DNA of 64,000 nt, taken from Cyclobacteriaceae bacterium. GTDB taxonomy: Bacteria; Bacteroidota; Bacteroidia; Cytophagales; Cyclobacteriaceae. Location of the stretch: the NCBI GenBank assembly GCA_016787755.1, contig JAEUUA010000023.1, forward strand, positions 1-64,000, written 5' to 3'. The notes beneath the pieces are model-generated. The model saw only the letters and a program-made list of their open reading frames with translations, had not been told where the DNA came from and ran no database searches. This document shows positions 8,331 through 16,194 of this stretch, piece by piece; position 1 is the first letter of the stretch, and each line of letters starts with the position of its first letter. The position numbers were made by a program, and so were the translations under genes.

Positions 8331-9074
8331 ATGCGTTTAATCTATTTTTTCTTCTTCATGTTAATTACTGTTGGTTCATTTGCACAGGCGAAACCAAGAG
8401 AATCTCTTGACCCAACTGTTTCTGAAATCTGGGATCTTAAGCCCGTAAAGGTCACTCCTGCAAAAAATGTAGGTGATGCACCTTCCGATGCAATTATAAT
8501 TTTCGATGGCAAAAATTTAAATGAATGGACATCGCTGGATGGCACGCCCGCCAGGTGGGAAGTAAAGGAGGGTATATTCACGGTTGCCAAAGGGACCGGT
8601 GATATTAAAACCAAAAAAACATTTGGTGATATCCAATTGCACATTGAATGGCGCGCACCCACAGAAATTGTTGGTGAAGGACAAGGCCGCGGTAACAGCG
8701 GGATTTTTTTACAAGAGCGCTATGAATTACAGGTACTGGATAGTTATGAAAGTGTTACGTATTCAAACGGTCAGGCCGGATCGATTTACAAGCAATCCAT
8801 TCCGCTAGTGAATGCAACGCGCAAGCCTGGTGAGTGGCAAACATATGATGTAATTTATACCGCGCCTCGCTTCAGTGAAAATGGTCGGGTCGTTTCCCAG
8901 GCCAAAATTACGGTTATTCACAATGGAGTGCTCATTCAAAATGATACCCAAATCTGGGGGCCCACAGAATACAAGGGATTGCCTGTATATCAGTCACATG
9001 GTAAAGCTTCCCTCAAACTTCAGGATCATGGCAACCCGGTAAGTTTTAGAAATATTTGGATCAGAGAATTATAG
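8331..9074 (+). CDS. Secreted DUF1080 (3-keto-disaccharide hydrolase-like) protein
   Basis: 247 residues with a clear signal peptide (MRLIYFFFFMLITVGSFAQA). The mature part contains IIFDGKNLNEWTS, RGNSGIFLQERYELQVLDSY and a C-terminal SFRNIWIREL, all hallmarks of DUF1080, a concanavalin-like beta-sandwich. Characterised members hydrolyse 3-keto-glycosides. The protein is presumably periplasmic or surface-exposed. It is followed by a bidirectional terminator shared with a convergent gene. Confidence 0.88.
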   Translation: MRLIYFFFFMLITVGSFAQAKPRESLDPTVSEIWDLKPVKVTPAKNVGDAPSDAIIIFDGKNLNEWTSLDGTPARWEVKEGIFTVAKGTGDIKTKKTFGDIQLHIEWRAPTEIVGEGQGRGNSGIFLQERYELQVLDSYESVTYSNGQAGSIYKQSIPLVNATRKPGEWQTYDVIYTAPRFSENGRVVSQAKITVIHNGVLIQNDTQIWGPTEYKGLPVYQSHGKASLKLQDHGNPVSFRNIWIREL

Positions 9075-9095
9075 AAACCTTCGATTAGTTCCAAC

Positions 9096-9130
9096 AAAAA
9101 TGGTCAGGACTTACTCCTGACCATTTTTTT
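9096..9130. terminator. Bidirectional Rho-independent terminator
   Basis: Stem TGGTCAGGA (9101-9109) and TCCTGACCA (9115-9123) with a five-base loop, flanked by an A run on the left and a T run on the right, so it works for both the DUF1080 gene (+) and the DUF1573 gene (-). Confidence 0.9.
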
Positions 9131-9146
9131 ATGCACTCTATTAAAT

Positions 9147-9575
9147 TTATTTCCCCACTTCGGTAGGCACTACTTCACCTTTTATAGTAAGCTGTACAAA
9201 CCCTGTTTCAATATTTGCAGTTACGGTTACGGTTTTATTAAAGCCCCCGGTTGACGCTGCATTGTAGGTTGCCTTAATAAAGCCCTGACCTCCCGGCATA
9301 ATAGGACTCTTTGACCAATCAGGGGTAGTACAACCACACGATGCTTGCACATTGGTGATTACCAATGGCGTCTTACCTGTGTTGGTAAACTTAAACTCAT
9401 GAGTTACAGGTGTTCCTTGTTTGATCTTGCCAAAATCATGAACTGTACTTTCCCATGCAAATACGGCAACATCAGACTGAACTTCATTTTTGAGAGTGGT
9501 GGCTGCGGGTAGTTTTTGCGCCTTGGCTGCAACTGCAAAAACAGTAAAAACAGCGAGTAAAAGTAATTTTTTCAT
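9147..9575 (-). CDS. Secreted DUF1573 protein
   Basis: 142 residues with a signal peptide ending near AKAQ. The mature part is one Ig-like beta-sandwich with HDFGKIKQGTPVTHEFKFTNTG and the ASCGCTTPDW motif typical of DUF1573. These are abundant periplasmic or surface proteins in Bacteroidota with no established activity. A good promoter lies upstream (9597-9628), and the gene ends at a bidirectional terminator, so it is monocistronic. Confidence 0.9.
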   Translation of the reverse strand: MKKLLLLAVFTVFAVAAKAQKLPAATTLKNEVQSDVAVFAWESTVHDFGKIKQGTPVTHEFKFTNTGKTPLVITNVQASCGCTTPDWSKSPIMPGGQGFIKATYNAASTGGFNKTVTVTANIETGFVQLTIKGEVVPTEVGK

Positions 9576-9596
9576 TTTCTTGCTTGAATTTTAGGT

Positions 9597-9628
9597 TAAA
9601 CTTAATTCGTTCTTTTTTACATTACAAA
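9597..9628 (-). promoter_or_regulatory. -33/-7 promoter for the DUF1573 gene
   Basis: On the minus strand a TTTG (9625-9628) is followed after 20 bases by TAAGTTTA (9597-9604), close to the Bacteroidota TTTG / TAnnTTTG pair at normal spacing. The ATG follows after 21 bases. Confidence 0.6.
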
Positions 9629-9718
9629 CATCGACACCAAAAAGCAGACCCTCTGTTAATGAAGACCAAATAAATGTTAAGGACTTGTTAATCCAAAAGT
9701 ACGGCAATAAATACTATT

Positions 9719-9726
9719 TACCTTTA
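9719..9726 (+). promoter_or_regulatory. -7 element for the histidine kinase gene
   Basis: TACCTTTA, one mismatch from TAnnTTTG, ends four bases before the GTG start at 9731. If used, the mRNA would be leaderless or nearly so. Confidence 0.45.
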
Positions 9727-9730
9727 CAAA

Positions 9731-10993
9731 GTGAGTCGCAATACCCTTCGAATTATCATTATTCTTGCCGCTGTAAGTATTGCCGGCATTACTGCAACCC
9801 AAATCTATTGGGTGCGTAAAGCATTTGATCTAAAGGAAAATCAATTTAATCGTGATGTTATAGCGGCTCTTGCTCAAGTTTCAAGTAAAATACTGGAGAT
9901 CACCAAAACTCCATCCCCTTCCAATAATCCGGTTACCCAACTTACCTCTAACTATTTTGTTGTCCTTGTAAATGGGCCAATCGATAATAACCTGCTTGAA
10001 TTTTTGTTGTTAACTGAATTTGAAAAAAGACACATTACGGCCGACTTTGAATATGGAGTATATGATTGCATCGATAAATGCATGGTAGGCGGGAATTATA
10101 CTTCGCCCGGCAAGATTGCTACTCACGTGAATTTTACAGAACTACCAGCGTGGAAAAATGATGGGTATTATTTCGGGGTTCAGTTTCCTATGGTGGAAGC
10201 AACATTGATTAGTCAGATGGGTATTTGGGGCTTCTCCTCGGTTGTTTTACTAATCGTTATTTTCTTTTTCGTGTACACCTTATTTGTGATTTTAAAGCAA
10301 AAACGTCTATCTGAAATTCAAAAGGATTTTATTAATAACATGACACATGAGTTCAAAACACCGCTGTCAACCATTGCCATTTCGACAAGTGTTTTAAAAG
10401 ATCCTACCATCATTCATACACCTGAACGATTGCTCAATTATGCAACCATCATTGAAAATGAAAATCAGCGCTTGCAACAACAAGTAGAGCGAGTGCTACA
10501 AATGGCACGACTTGAAACCGAAGATCTCGGTCTTAAAAAAGAGAAGTATGATCTTCATCAGTTAATTAAAGAAGCGGCTTCAAATAATCTATTGACATTA
10601 AAGGCTTCAATCACCCTTCTATTGGAAGCTGAACAAACAGAAGTAAAAGTTGATAAACTTCACATGATTAATGTGATTTTTAATTTACTCGATAATGCCA
10701 TTAAGTATAATCTTAATGTGCCTGCCATTACAATCCGCACTTTTAATTCAGATGGAAATATCGGTCTCGAAATTACCGACAATGGAATTGGAATTGGTAT
10801 TGAAGAACAAAAGAAAATATTTCATCGTTTTTATCGCGTGCCCACTGGTAATTTACACGACATAAAAGGATTTGGTCTTGGATTGAGCTATGTGAAATTA
10901 ATTGTTGAGGCTCATAAAGGAAAAGTTATCGTAACCAGTATGCCAGGAAATGGAAGTTGTTTCGTAATTGAGCTGCCAATCATAAAAGAATGA
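9731..10993 (+). CDS. Two-component sensor histidine kinase
   Basis: 420 residues. Two membrane helices (about 7-27 and 165-187) flank a periplasmic sensor of roughly 135 residues with no family I can name. The HisKA domain carries NNMTHEFKTPLSTIAI with His206 as phosphoacceptor. The HATPase domain has the N box NVIFNLLDNAIKYN, DNGIGIG and GFGLGLSYV. GTG start. The last four bases overlap the start of the response-regulator gene (ATGA), so the pair is translationally coupled and almost certainly cognate. Confidence 0.92.
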   Translation: MSRNTLRIIIILAAVSIAGITATQIYWVRKAFDLKENQFNRDVIAALAQVSSKILEITKTPSPSNNPVTQLTSNYFVVLVNGPIDNNLLEFLLLTEFEKRHITADFEYGVYDCIDKCMVGGNYTSPGKIATHVNFTELPAWKNDGYYFGVQFPMVEATLISQMGIWGFSSVVLLIVIFFFVYTLFVILKQKRLSEIQKDFINNMTHEFKTPLSTIAISTSVLKDPTIIHTPERLLNYATIIENENQRLQQQVERVLQMARLETEDLGLKKEKYDLHQLIKEAASNNLLTLKASITLLLEAEQTEVKVDKLHMINVIFNLLDNAIKYNLNVPAITIRTFNSDGNIGLEITDNGIGIGIEEQKKIFHRFYRVPTGNLHDIKGFGLGLSYVKLIVEAHKGKVIVTSMPGNGSCFVIELPIIKE

Positions 10994-11673
10994 ACGCAAA
11001 AATTCTACTTGTTGAGGATGACCCCAACCTGGGCTTTGTTATTAAGGATAACTTAACGTTAAAAGGATATTCTGTTTCACTGCACACAAATGGAGATGAA
11101 GGTTACACAGCCTTCTCCACTAATCAATTTGATATTTGCATTTTGGATGTGATGATGCCCAAGAAAGATGGATTCACGTTAGCGAATCAAATCAGAAAAG
11201 AGAATCAGCAAATTCCAATTCTTTTTGTTACCGCCAAGTCAATGTTGGAAGACAAGATTGCAGGGTTTCAAAGTGGGGGTGATGATTACATCATCAAACC
11301 GTTTAGCATGGAAGAACTTGTTCTTCGTATTGAGGTATTTCTTCGGAGATCAAGTATCCAAACCAATGAAATACATTTTGAACTTGGAGCCTTCAATTTT
11401 GATTGCCGAAACTTTACACTAAATCATAGCTCAGGCGAGAAATCACTCACCCAAAAAGAAGCCGAAGTATTAAAACTTCTTTGCGAAAACAAAGACCGGG
11501 TATTGAAACGCGAAGAGATTCTTAAAAAAGTATGGGGTAATGACGACTACTTTTTGGGCCGCTCGATGGATGTATTTATCTCTAAGTTAAGAAAGTACTT
11601 AAAAGAAGATCCCAACGTTCAGATCATCAACTATCATGGAGTTGGTTTCAAGTTGGAGGTTAATAATGGATAG
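10990..11673 (+). CDS. OmpR-family response regulator
   Basis: 227 residues. The receiver domain has acidic pair VEDD, phosphoacceptor Asp53 (CILDVMMPKKDG), Thr81 (FVTAK) and Lys103 (IIKPF). The C-terminal winged helix has LTQKEAEVLKLLCENKDRVL and ends with a DVFISKLRKYLKED recognition segment. It is the DNA-binding output of the kinase just upstream. Target genes are not evident from this window. Confidence 0.93.
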   Translation: MNAKILLVEDDPNLGFVIKDNLTLKGYSVSLHTNGDEGYTAFSTNQFDICILDVMMPKKDGFTLANQIRKENQQIPILFVTAKSMLEDKIAGFQSGGDDYIIKPFSMEELVLRIEVFLRRSSIQTNEIHFELGAFNFDCRNFTLNHSSGEKSLTQKEAEVLKLLCENKDRVLKREEILKKVWGNDDYFLGRSMDVFISKLRKYLKEDPNVQIINYHGVGFKLEVNNG

Positions 11674-11694
11674 CGCTACGCCCTTCGTTAAATC

Positions 11695-12849
11695 TCAAAG
11701 TATTTTCTCAGCAATAAATTTATCGAGTTGATAAACGGAACTAGTCTCGAAAATAATTTTGCGATGTTCGTCCAACACTAAATAAAGCGGAACCATGTCC
11801 ACACCTAAAAATGACTTCAATAAATTCTCACCATCCCGATAGCTGCTCCATTCCAATTTATCTTTTTTAACTGCAGATACCCATTTGTCAGGATTTTCAT
11901 CAATGCTTACGCCAATCAATTGAATACCATTTCTTTTAAGGGTATCATTCAATTTAGGCAACTCATGCTTACTGGAATATCTGCATGGTCCACACCAAGA
12001 TGCCCAAAAGTCTATTATCGTCATCTTTTTTGAAACGGAATAAAGACTTACCATTTTACCGTTAAGAGTTTGCACGTCAAAGTTTGGAACAACTTTGTTC
12101 AACCGATTAGATGCCTGTTTACCCATCAATCTTTCTATGTTCTTTACAAGTAATACATCATGAGCTGACTCAATTTTTGGAAAATATTTTTTAATTGTTT
12201 TGCTATCGATAGATCCAAAATTTGCCCCATACAAATAATAAAATCCGGCTAAGGCTAATGAAACATTGTTAGTGGTGTCTAGAAAGTTTATTATCTTCTT
12301 TTTCGCATCTTCAACATGTTCAATCCAATAAGGAACAAACTTTTGTTTATAAATATCGGACTTATCGGGATCTGATTCAATTGAGTCATTTAATTGTTTA
12401 GCTTGCTTATATAGGGGTCTCTTAAAGTCTCTAAAGGTGTTAAGTTTATTATTTAAACCATTTTTCCTTTTGACAATTTCATAGGAATAGAAAAGAGAAT
12501 CTGCGTTTGCCTTTACCTCAATCGTTCCCTTTTCTTCCGTTGTAATAAGAAAATAATTGTCCGCAAACCCATCAATCTGGGATCTGAAATTTCCTCCCTT
12601 AGGGGGAATCATAATTTTATAAAGAAGTGCTTGGGGATTCTGATTCTTAAAAAGATATTCAAAAGAGCCGTTAATGCTAATAGGGATGCTATCAATAAGA
12701 ATGGGTGGCATGAGTTCTAAATAGTCTATTCTTAGAATATACATTTTAGATTGCCATTCATTTGAACGGACAATTGTCCCTTTGATTTTCAACTGACTAA
12801 ATGAATTTTGAAAAGTAAAAAACAAAAAGACTAGAAATAATTTTCTCAC
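11695..12849 (-). CDS. TlpA-like thiol-disulfide oxidoreductase, secreted
   Basis: About 384 residues. A signal peptide (VRKLFLVFLFFTFQNSFSQ) starts at GTG 12849; an ATG at 12897 in frame would add 16 residues before it and is less likely. The N-terminal half resembles DUF4369, a beta domain often fused to Bacteroidota thioredoxins. The C-terminal half is a TlpA/ResA-like domain with DFWASWCGPCRYSS (CxxC). Such proteins reduce or isomerise periplasmic disulfides. The gene is convergent with the response-regulator gene and separate from its neighbours. Confidence 0.85.
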   Translation of the reverse strand: MRKLFLVFLFFTFQNSFSQLKIKGTIVRSNEWQSKMYILRIDYLELMPPILIDSIPISINGSFEYLFKNQNPQALLYKIMIPPKGGNFRSQIDGFADNYFLITTEEKGTIEVKANADSLFYSYEIVKRKNGLNNKLNTFRDFKRPLYKQAKQLNDSIESDPDKSDIYKQKFVPYWIEHVEDAKKKIINFLDTTNNVSLALAGFYYLYGANFGSIDSKTIKKYFPKIESAHDVLLVKNIERLMGKQASNRLNKVVPNFDVQTLNGKMVSLYSVSKKMTIIDFWASWCGPCRYSSKHELPKLNDTLKRNGIQLIGVSIDENPDKWVSAVKKDKLEWSSYRDGENLLKSFLGVDMVPLYLVLDEHRKIIFETSSVYQLDKFIAEKIL

Positions 12850-12950
12850 AGATATTAAATTCAAGAAAAGACTATCTCGAAAAATCAGGACTACCAATGC
12901 TTACCATGAGCCACTGAATTAGTGAATATAAAAAGACTGCATAAATTGTT

Positions 12951-13916
12951 TTAAAATAATTTGTCAATCAGACTATCCACAGTCAATCCTTCAGCCTCCG
13001 CTTTAAAATTGCGTACAATGCGGTGACGCAGCACAGGACGAGCAACCGCCTGCACATCTTCAATATCGGGTGAGTATTTTCCGTTGATTAATGCATTGCA
13101 TTTAGCCCCCAACACTAAAAATTGCGATGCCCGTGGGCCTGCTCCCCATTCTAAAAAGTCGTTGGCTATTTTAGACCCCGATACCCCAGGACGAGTGGCT
13201 TGGGTTAATTTCACGGCATACTCTACCACGTTGTCGGCCACAGGTACTCTACGTACTAAATGTTGGAAGGCTATTATTTCATCAGCGGCAAGCACCTTTG
13301 AAACCTTTTTTACATCATCCGCTGTAGTGTTTTTTACGATATCAAGTTCTTGCTGGTAGCTTGGATAATCCAGAAAAATATTAAACATGAAGCGATCTAA
13401 TTGTGCTTCAGGCAATGGATAGGTTCCTTCTTGCTCAATTGGGTTTTGAGTGGCCAGCACAAAGAAAGGCTTTGGCAACTCATACGCTTTTCCTGCAATG
13501 GTGACTGCATATTCCTGCATCGACTCCAGTAAGGCTGCTTGCGTTTTGGGAGGTGTTCGGTTTATTTCATCAGCCAAAATGATGTTTCCAAAAATAGGCC
13601 CTTTCACAAATTGAAAGTTGCGCTCCTTATCCATAGTTTCTGCACCAACAATATCAGAGGGCATTAAGTCTGGTGTAAACTGAATTCGTTTAAATTGAAG
13701 ATCAAGCGAGGTTGCTATGGTATGAACTAATAATGTTTTGGCTAATCCGGGTACGCCCACAAGCAATGAATGACCCTGACAAAAAATTCCCGTAAGCACT
13801 AAACGAATTACTTCATCCTGGCCCACTACAACTTTTGCAATTTCACTCTTTAATTGTTGATACGATTGCTTGAGAGCATCGGCTGCTTCTACATCATTTG
13901 AAAAAATCTGATCCAT
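12951..13916 (-). CDS. MoxR-family AAA+ ATPase
   Basis: 321 residues. Walker A is GVPGLAKT (54-61), Walker B is ILADEINR, sensor 1 is LATQNP, and the C-terminal lid contains GAGPRASQFL, all characteristic of MoxR. MoxR ATPases act as chaperones, often with von Willebrand factor A proteins and DUF58 partners. Those partners are not adjacent here; downstream is a TlpA protein and upstream three periplasmic folding factors. It has its own -7 element (13931-13938). Confidence 0.93.
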   Translation of the reverse strand: MDQIFSNDVEAADALKQSYQQLKSEIAKVVVGQDEVIRLVLTGIFCQGHSLLVGVPGLAKTLLVHTIATSLDLQFKRIQFTPDLMPSDIVGAETMDKERNFQFVKGPIFGNIILADEINRTPPKTQAALLESMQEYAVTIAGKAYELPKPFFVLATQNPIEQEGTYPLPEAQLDRFMFNIFLDYPSYQQELDIVKNTTADDVKKVSKVLAADEIIAFQHLVRRVPVADNVVEYAVKLTQATRPGVSGSKIANDFLEWGAGPRASQFLVLGAKCNALINGKYSPDIEDVQAVARPVLRHRIVRNFKAEAEGLTVDSLIDKLF

Positions 13917-13930
13917 ACAAAAGGTTTAAC

Positions 13931-13938
13931 GAAAGATA
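13931..13938 (-). promoter_or_regulatory. -7 element for the MoxR gene
   Basis: Minus strand reads TATCTTTC, seven of eight matches to TAnnTTTG, 14 bases before the ATG at 13916. Confidence 0.45.
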
Positions 13939-13982
13939 CAGGTTTTATATCGTGTGTGTGCCCAAGAACTACACCAACGGCA

Positions 13983-15341
13983 CTACTCCAGAATTTTACA
14001 AACATTATACGCAGGATCGATATTAATAAAGACATCCTTGCGAGCCTTGGTGAACCATTTTTCGAGCGCGTTATCCTTTTTCTCGGCCAGCGCTGCAGAT
14101 TGAATGCGGTTCCAGTCGTCTTTTAAATTAGCTTCATGAGGGGGAAGTTTCTTTTTATAATACAAAATCCGAACAGCATCCTTTCCATCGTCCGTGCGGT
14201 AGGTTAATGGACTTGAAATATTTCCTACCTGCATAGTGTCAATGTTAATGTAGACCACCGGATCAATGTCACGCAACGAAATCTTCATGGAACCATCTGC
14301 ATCGGTAAAGAAGCCTCCCGTTCCTTTAGTAACATCATCGTCAGAATATTCTTTAGCGACCTGTTCAAATTTTAATTTTTCCGTTATTATTTTTCCGCGA
14401 AGGCTATCTAAAAAATTCTCTGCTCTTTTAATATCATCTGCAGAAGGTGTGGCGGAAATTAAAATATGACGTGAATTATATTCATTCCCCCTGCGATCTA
14501 TCAATTGCATAATATGAAAACCAAAAGGTGATTTAAAAGGCTGTGAAACCTCTCCGATCTTCAACTTAAATGCCTGAGCCTCGAATTGTGGAACCATGGC
14601 CCCTCGCCCTACATATCCCAACTCACCGCCATTATATTGCGCACTTGGATCTTCCGAATTTTTCATTGCCAACTCGGTAAAATTCTCACCCTTTAAAACT
14701 CGCTCGCGCAAATCAATCAATTTAGCAATTGCTTTTTGTTCTTGTTCCTCGCTCACTTTAGCAACTCGAACAATTTGTCCCACCTCAACATCTGACGAAA
14801 AGAACGGCAAACTATCCTTTGGAATTTTATTATAGAATCTTTTGATCTCTGCTGGAGTTATTGATATCCCCTTCGTGATCCGCGAAGTCATTTCTCTCGC
14901 TAATAATTGCTCACGAATTTGTTCACGCAATTCCACTTTGATTTGCTCGAGTGTTTTGCCATATGCCCGCTCTAATTGTTCAGGCGAGTTTCCGGAGTTT
15001 TGTAAAATCATCCCCATCCGCTGCTCGGTAGTGCCATCCACTTCAATATCCGTCACAATTACTGAGTCAATCTCGGCTTTGGCAACCATTAACTTATTTA
15101 GGATAAGGCGGTTAAAAAGTTCACATTTGGCTTCTTCACTGGCCGGATTTCCTTCTGCTAAATATCCCTGATAGGCCACTTCAAGCTCTGATTTCAATAC
15201 GATATAATTATCCACCTTGGCAATAATCTTATCTACCACAAAGCCTTCCTGTGCCAATACAGGAGATATAAAAAACAAAAGGCTCCCCAATAGGCTACCT
15301 CTCAAAAATCTCAAAATCCTTCCTTTTTGCTGCATTTTCAT
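13983..15341 (-). CDS. SurA-like peptidylprolyl isomerase
   Basis: About 452 residues. The signal sequence ends near SPVLAQ. A SurA N-terminal chaperone domain (DKIIAKVDNYIVLKSELE...) is followed by one good parvulin domain (VEVGQIVRVAK ... PFGFHIMQLIDR) and a second, more diverged one (YNSRHILISA). SurA escorts outer-membrane proteins through the periplasm. The frame is open to 15374, but a GGAGG sits nine bases before ATG 15341 and directly against ATG 15350, so 15341 is preferred. It overlaps the end of the next upstream gene by 47 bp. It is the last gene of a three-gene folding-factor operon. Confidence 0.88.
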   Translation of the reverse strand: MKMQQKGRILRFLRGSLLGSLLFFISPVLAQEGFVVDKIIAKVDNYIVLKSELEVAYQGYLAEGNPASEEAKCELFNRLILNKLMVAKAEIDSVIVTDIEVDGTTEQRMGMILQNSGNSPEQLERAYGKTLEQIKVELREQIREQLLAREMTSRITKGISITPAEIKRFYNKIPKDSLPFFSSDVEVGQIVRVAKVSEEQEQKAIAKLIDLRERVLKGENFTELAMKNSEDPSAQYNGGELGYVGRGAMVPQFEAQAFKLKIGEVSQPFKSPFGFHIMQLIDRRGNEYNSRHILISATPSADDIKRAENFLDSLRGKIITEKLKFEQVAKEYSDDDVTKGTGGFFTDADGSMKISLRDIDPVVYINIDTMQVGNISSPLTYRTDDGKDAVRILYYKKKLPPHEANLKDDWNRIQSAALAEKKDNALEKWFTKARKDVFINIDPAYNVCKILE

Positions 15342-16194
15342 ACACTTCATCCTCCAATTTCTTTGCAAGTTCAACTTTTCTTTTGTTTAAAATAATGTTT
15401 TTGATGTCCTGTTTCACGAATTCCAGTGGTGATACGTTATCGGAAATTTTATACGCATCAATTTTAAGAAAATACAGAAACTCGCTATCAGAGGTTTCAT
15501 AATAATTATAACTGCGCAAGAATTGAATTTTATTTGGAATCTCTGCCAAAGGTGAATTGACAACTAATTTATCAAACTCAATCCATGAAGAGTCTGCCAA
15601 ATGAAAGGCTGCTGAAAAGCTTAGACAATAGGATTTTAATTCGGCAATATCTTTTTCCTTTTTTGAGTACATCAGATCCTTGATGTGCTTGGTTCTTGGT
15701 GCCTCTTTGGGTGCTTTAATATAGGTTCCCCGGATAATGTTTTGTTTTAGAATAAAATTGTCCAGCCGGTCTTTATAATAATCCAGAATCTCCTTATCTG
15801 AAATGCTGTCGTTCAGATTCTTTTTTATATAATAAGTTTGGTACTCATACCCAATTAAGCTATACCGATAATCCAATACTTTGCGCTCAACTTCTGCCTC
15901 GTTGATGTCAATGTTTTTCATAGCCTCATTAATCACTAATTGCTTTCGGATCCAGCTGTTGATATAAGAAGTTACGCGGGCTATACTATCAGCTGGTGCA
16001 GATCCGGCAGGAATTATGCCAATTAACTCATCGTGATATAAAAAAGAATTATTAACTCGCGCTACTGCCTTTTGCTCAGAAGTGCCTTCCGCCTGATTTT
16101 TTTTCATTCTTATAAATTCACAACCGGAAACCAATACTCCTATGGTAAAGATCATGACAACAGCGTTTGAATGTAGGGTAGAATGAAATTTCAT
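15295..16194 (-). CDS. SurA-N-like periplasmic lipoprotein
   Basis: 299 residues with a lipobox (LVSGC, Cys25). The rest is helical and resembles the SurA/trigger-factor chaperone region (ARVNNSFLYHDEL, SWIRKQLVINEAMKNIDINEAEVERKVLDYR) with no recognisable parvulin core. It is probably a membrane-anchored chaperone without isomerase activity; that is inference. The gene overlaps the upstream gene by four bases and the downstream gene by 47, so translation is coupled. Confidence 0.75.
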   Translation of the reverse strand: MKFHSTLHSNAVVMIFTIGVLVSGCEFIRMKKNQAEGTSEQKAVARVNNSFLYHDELIGIIPAGSAPADSIARVTSYINSWIRKQLVINEAMKNIDINEAEVERKVLDYRYSLIGYEYQTYYIKKNLNDSISDKEILDYYKDRLDNFILKQNIIRGTYIKAPKEAPRTKHIKDLMYSKKEKDIAELKSYCLSFSAAFHLADSSWIEFDKLVVNSPLAEIPNKIQFLRSYNYYETSDSEFLYFLKIDAYKISDNVSPLEFVKQDIKNIILNKRKVELAKKLEDEVYENAAKRKDFEIFER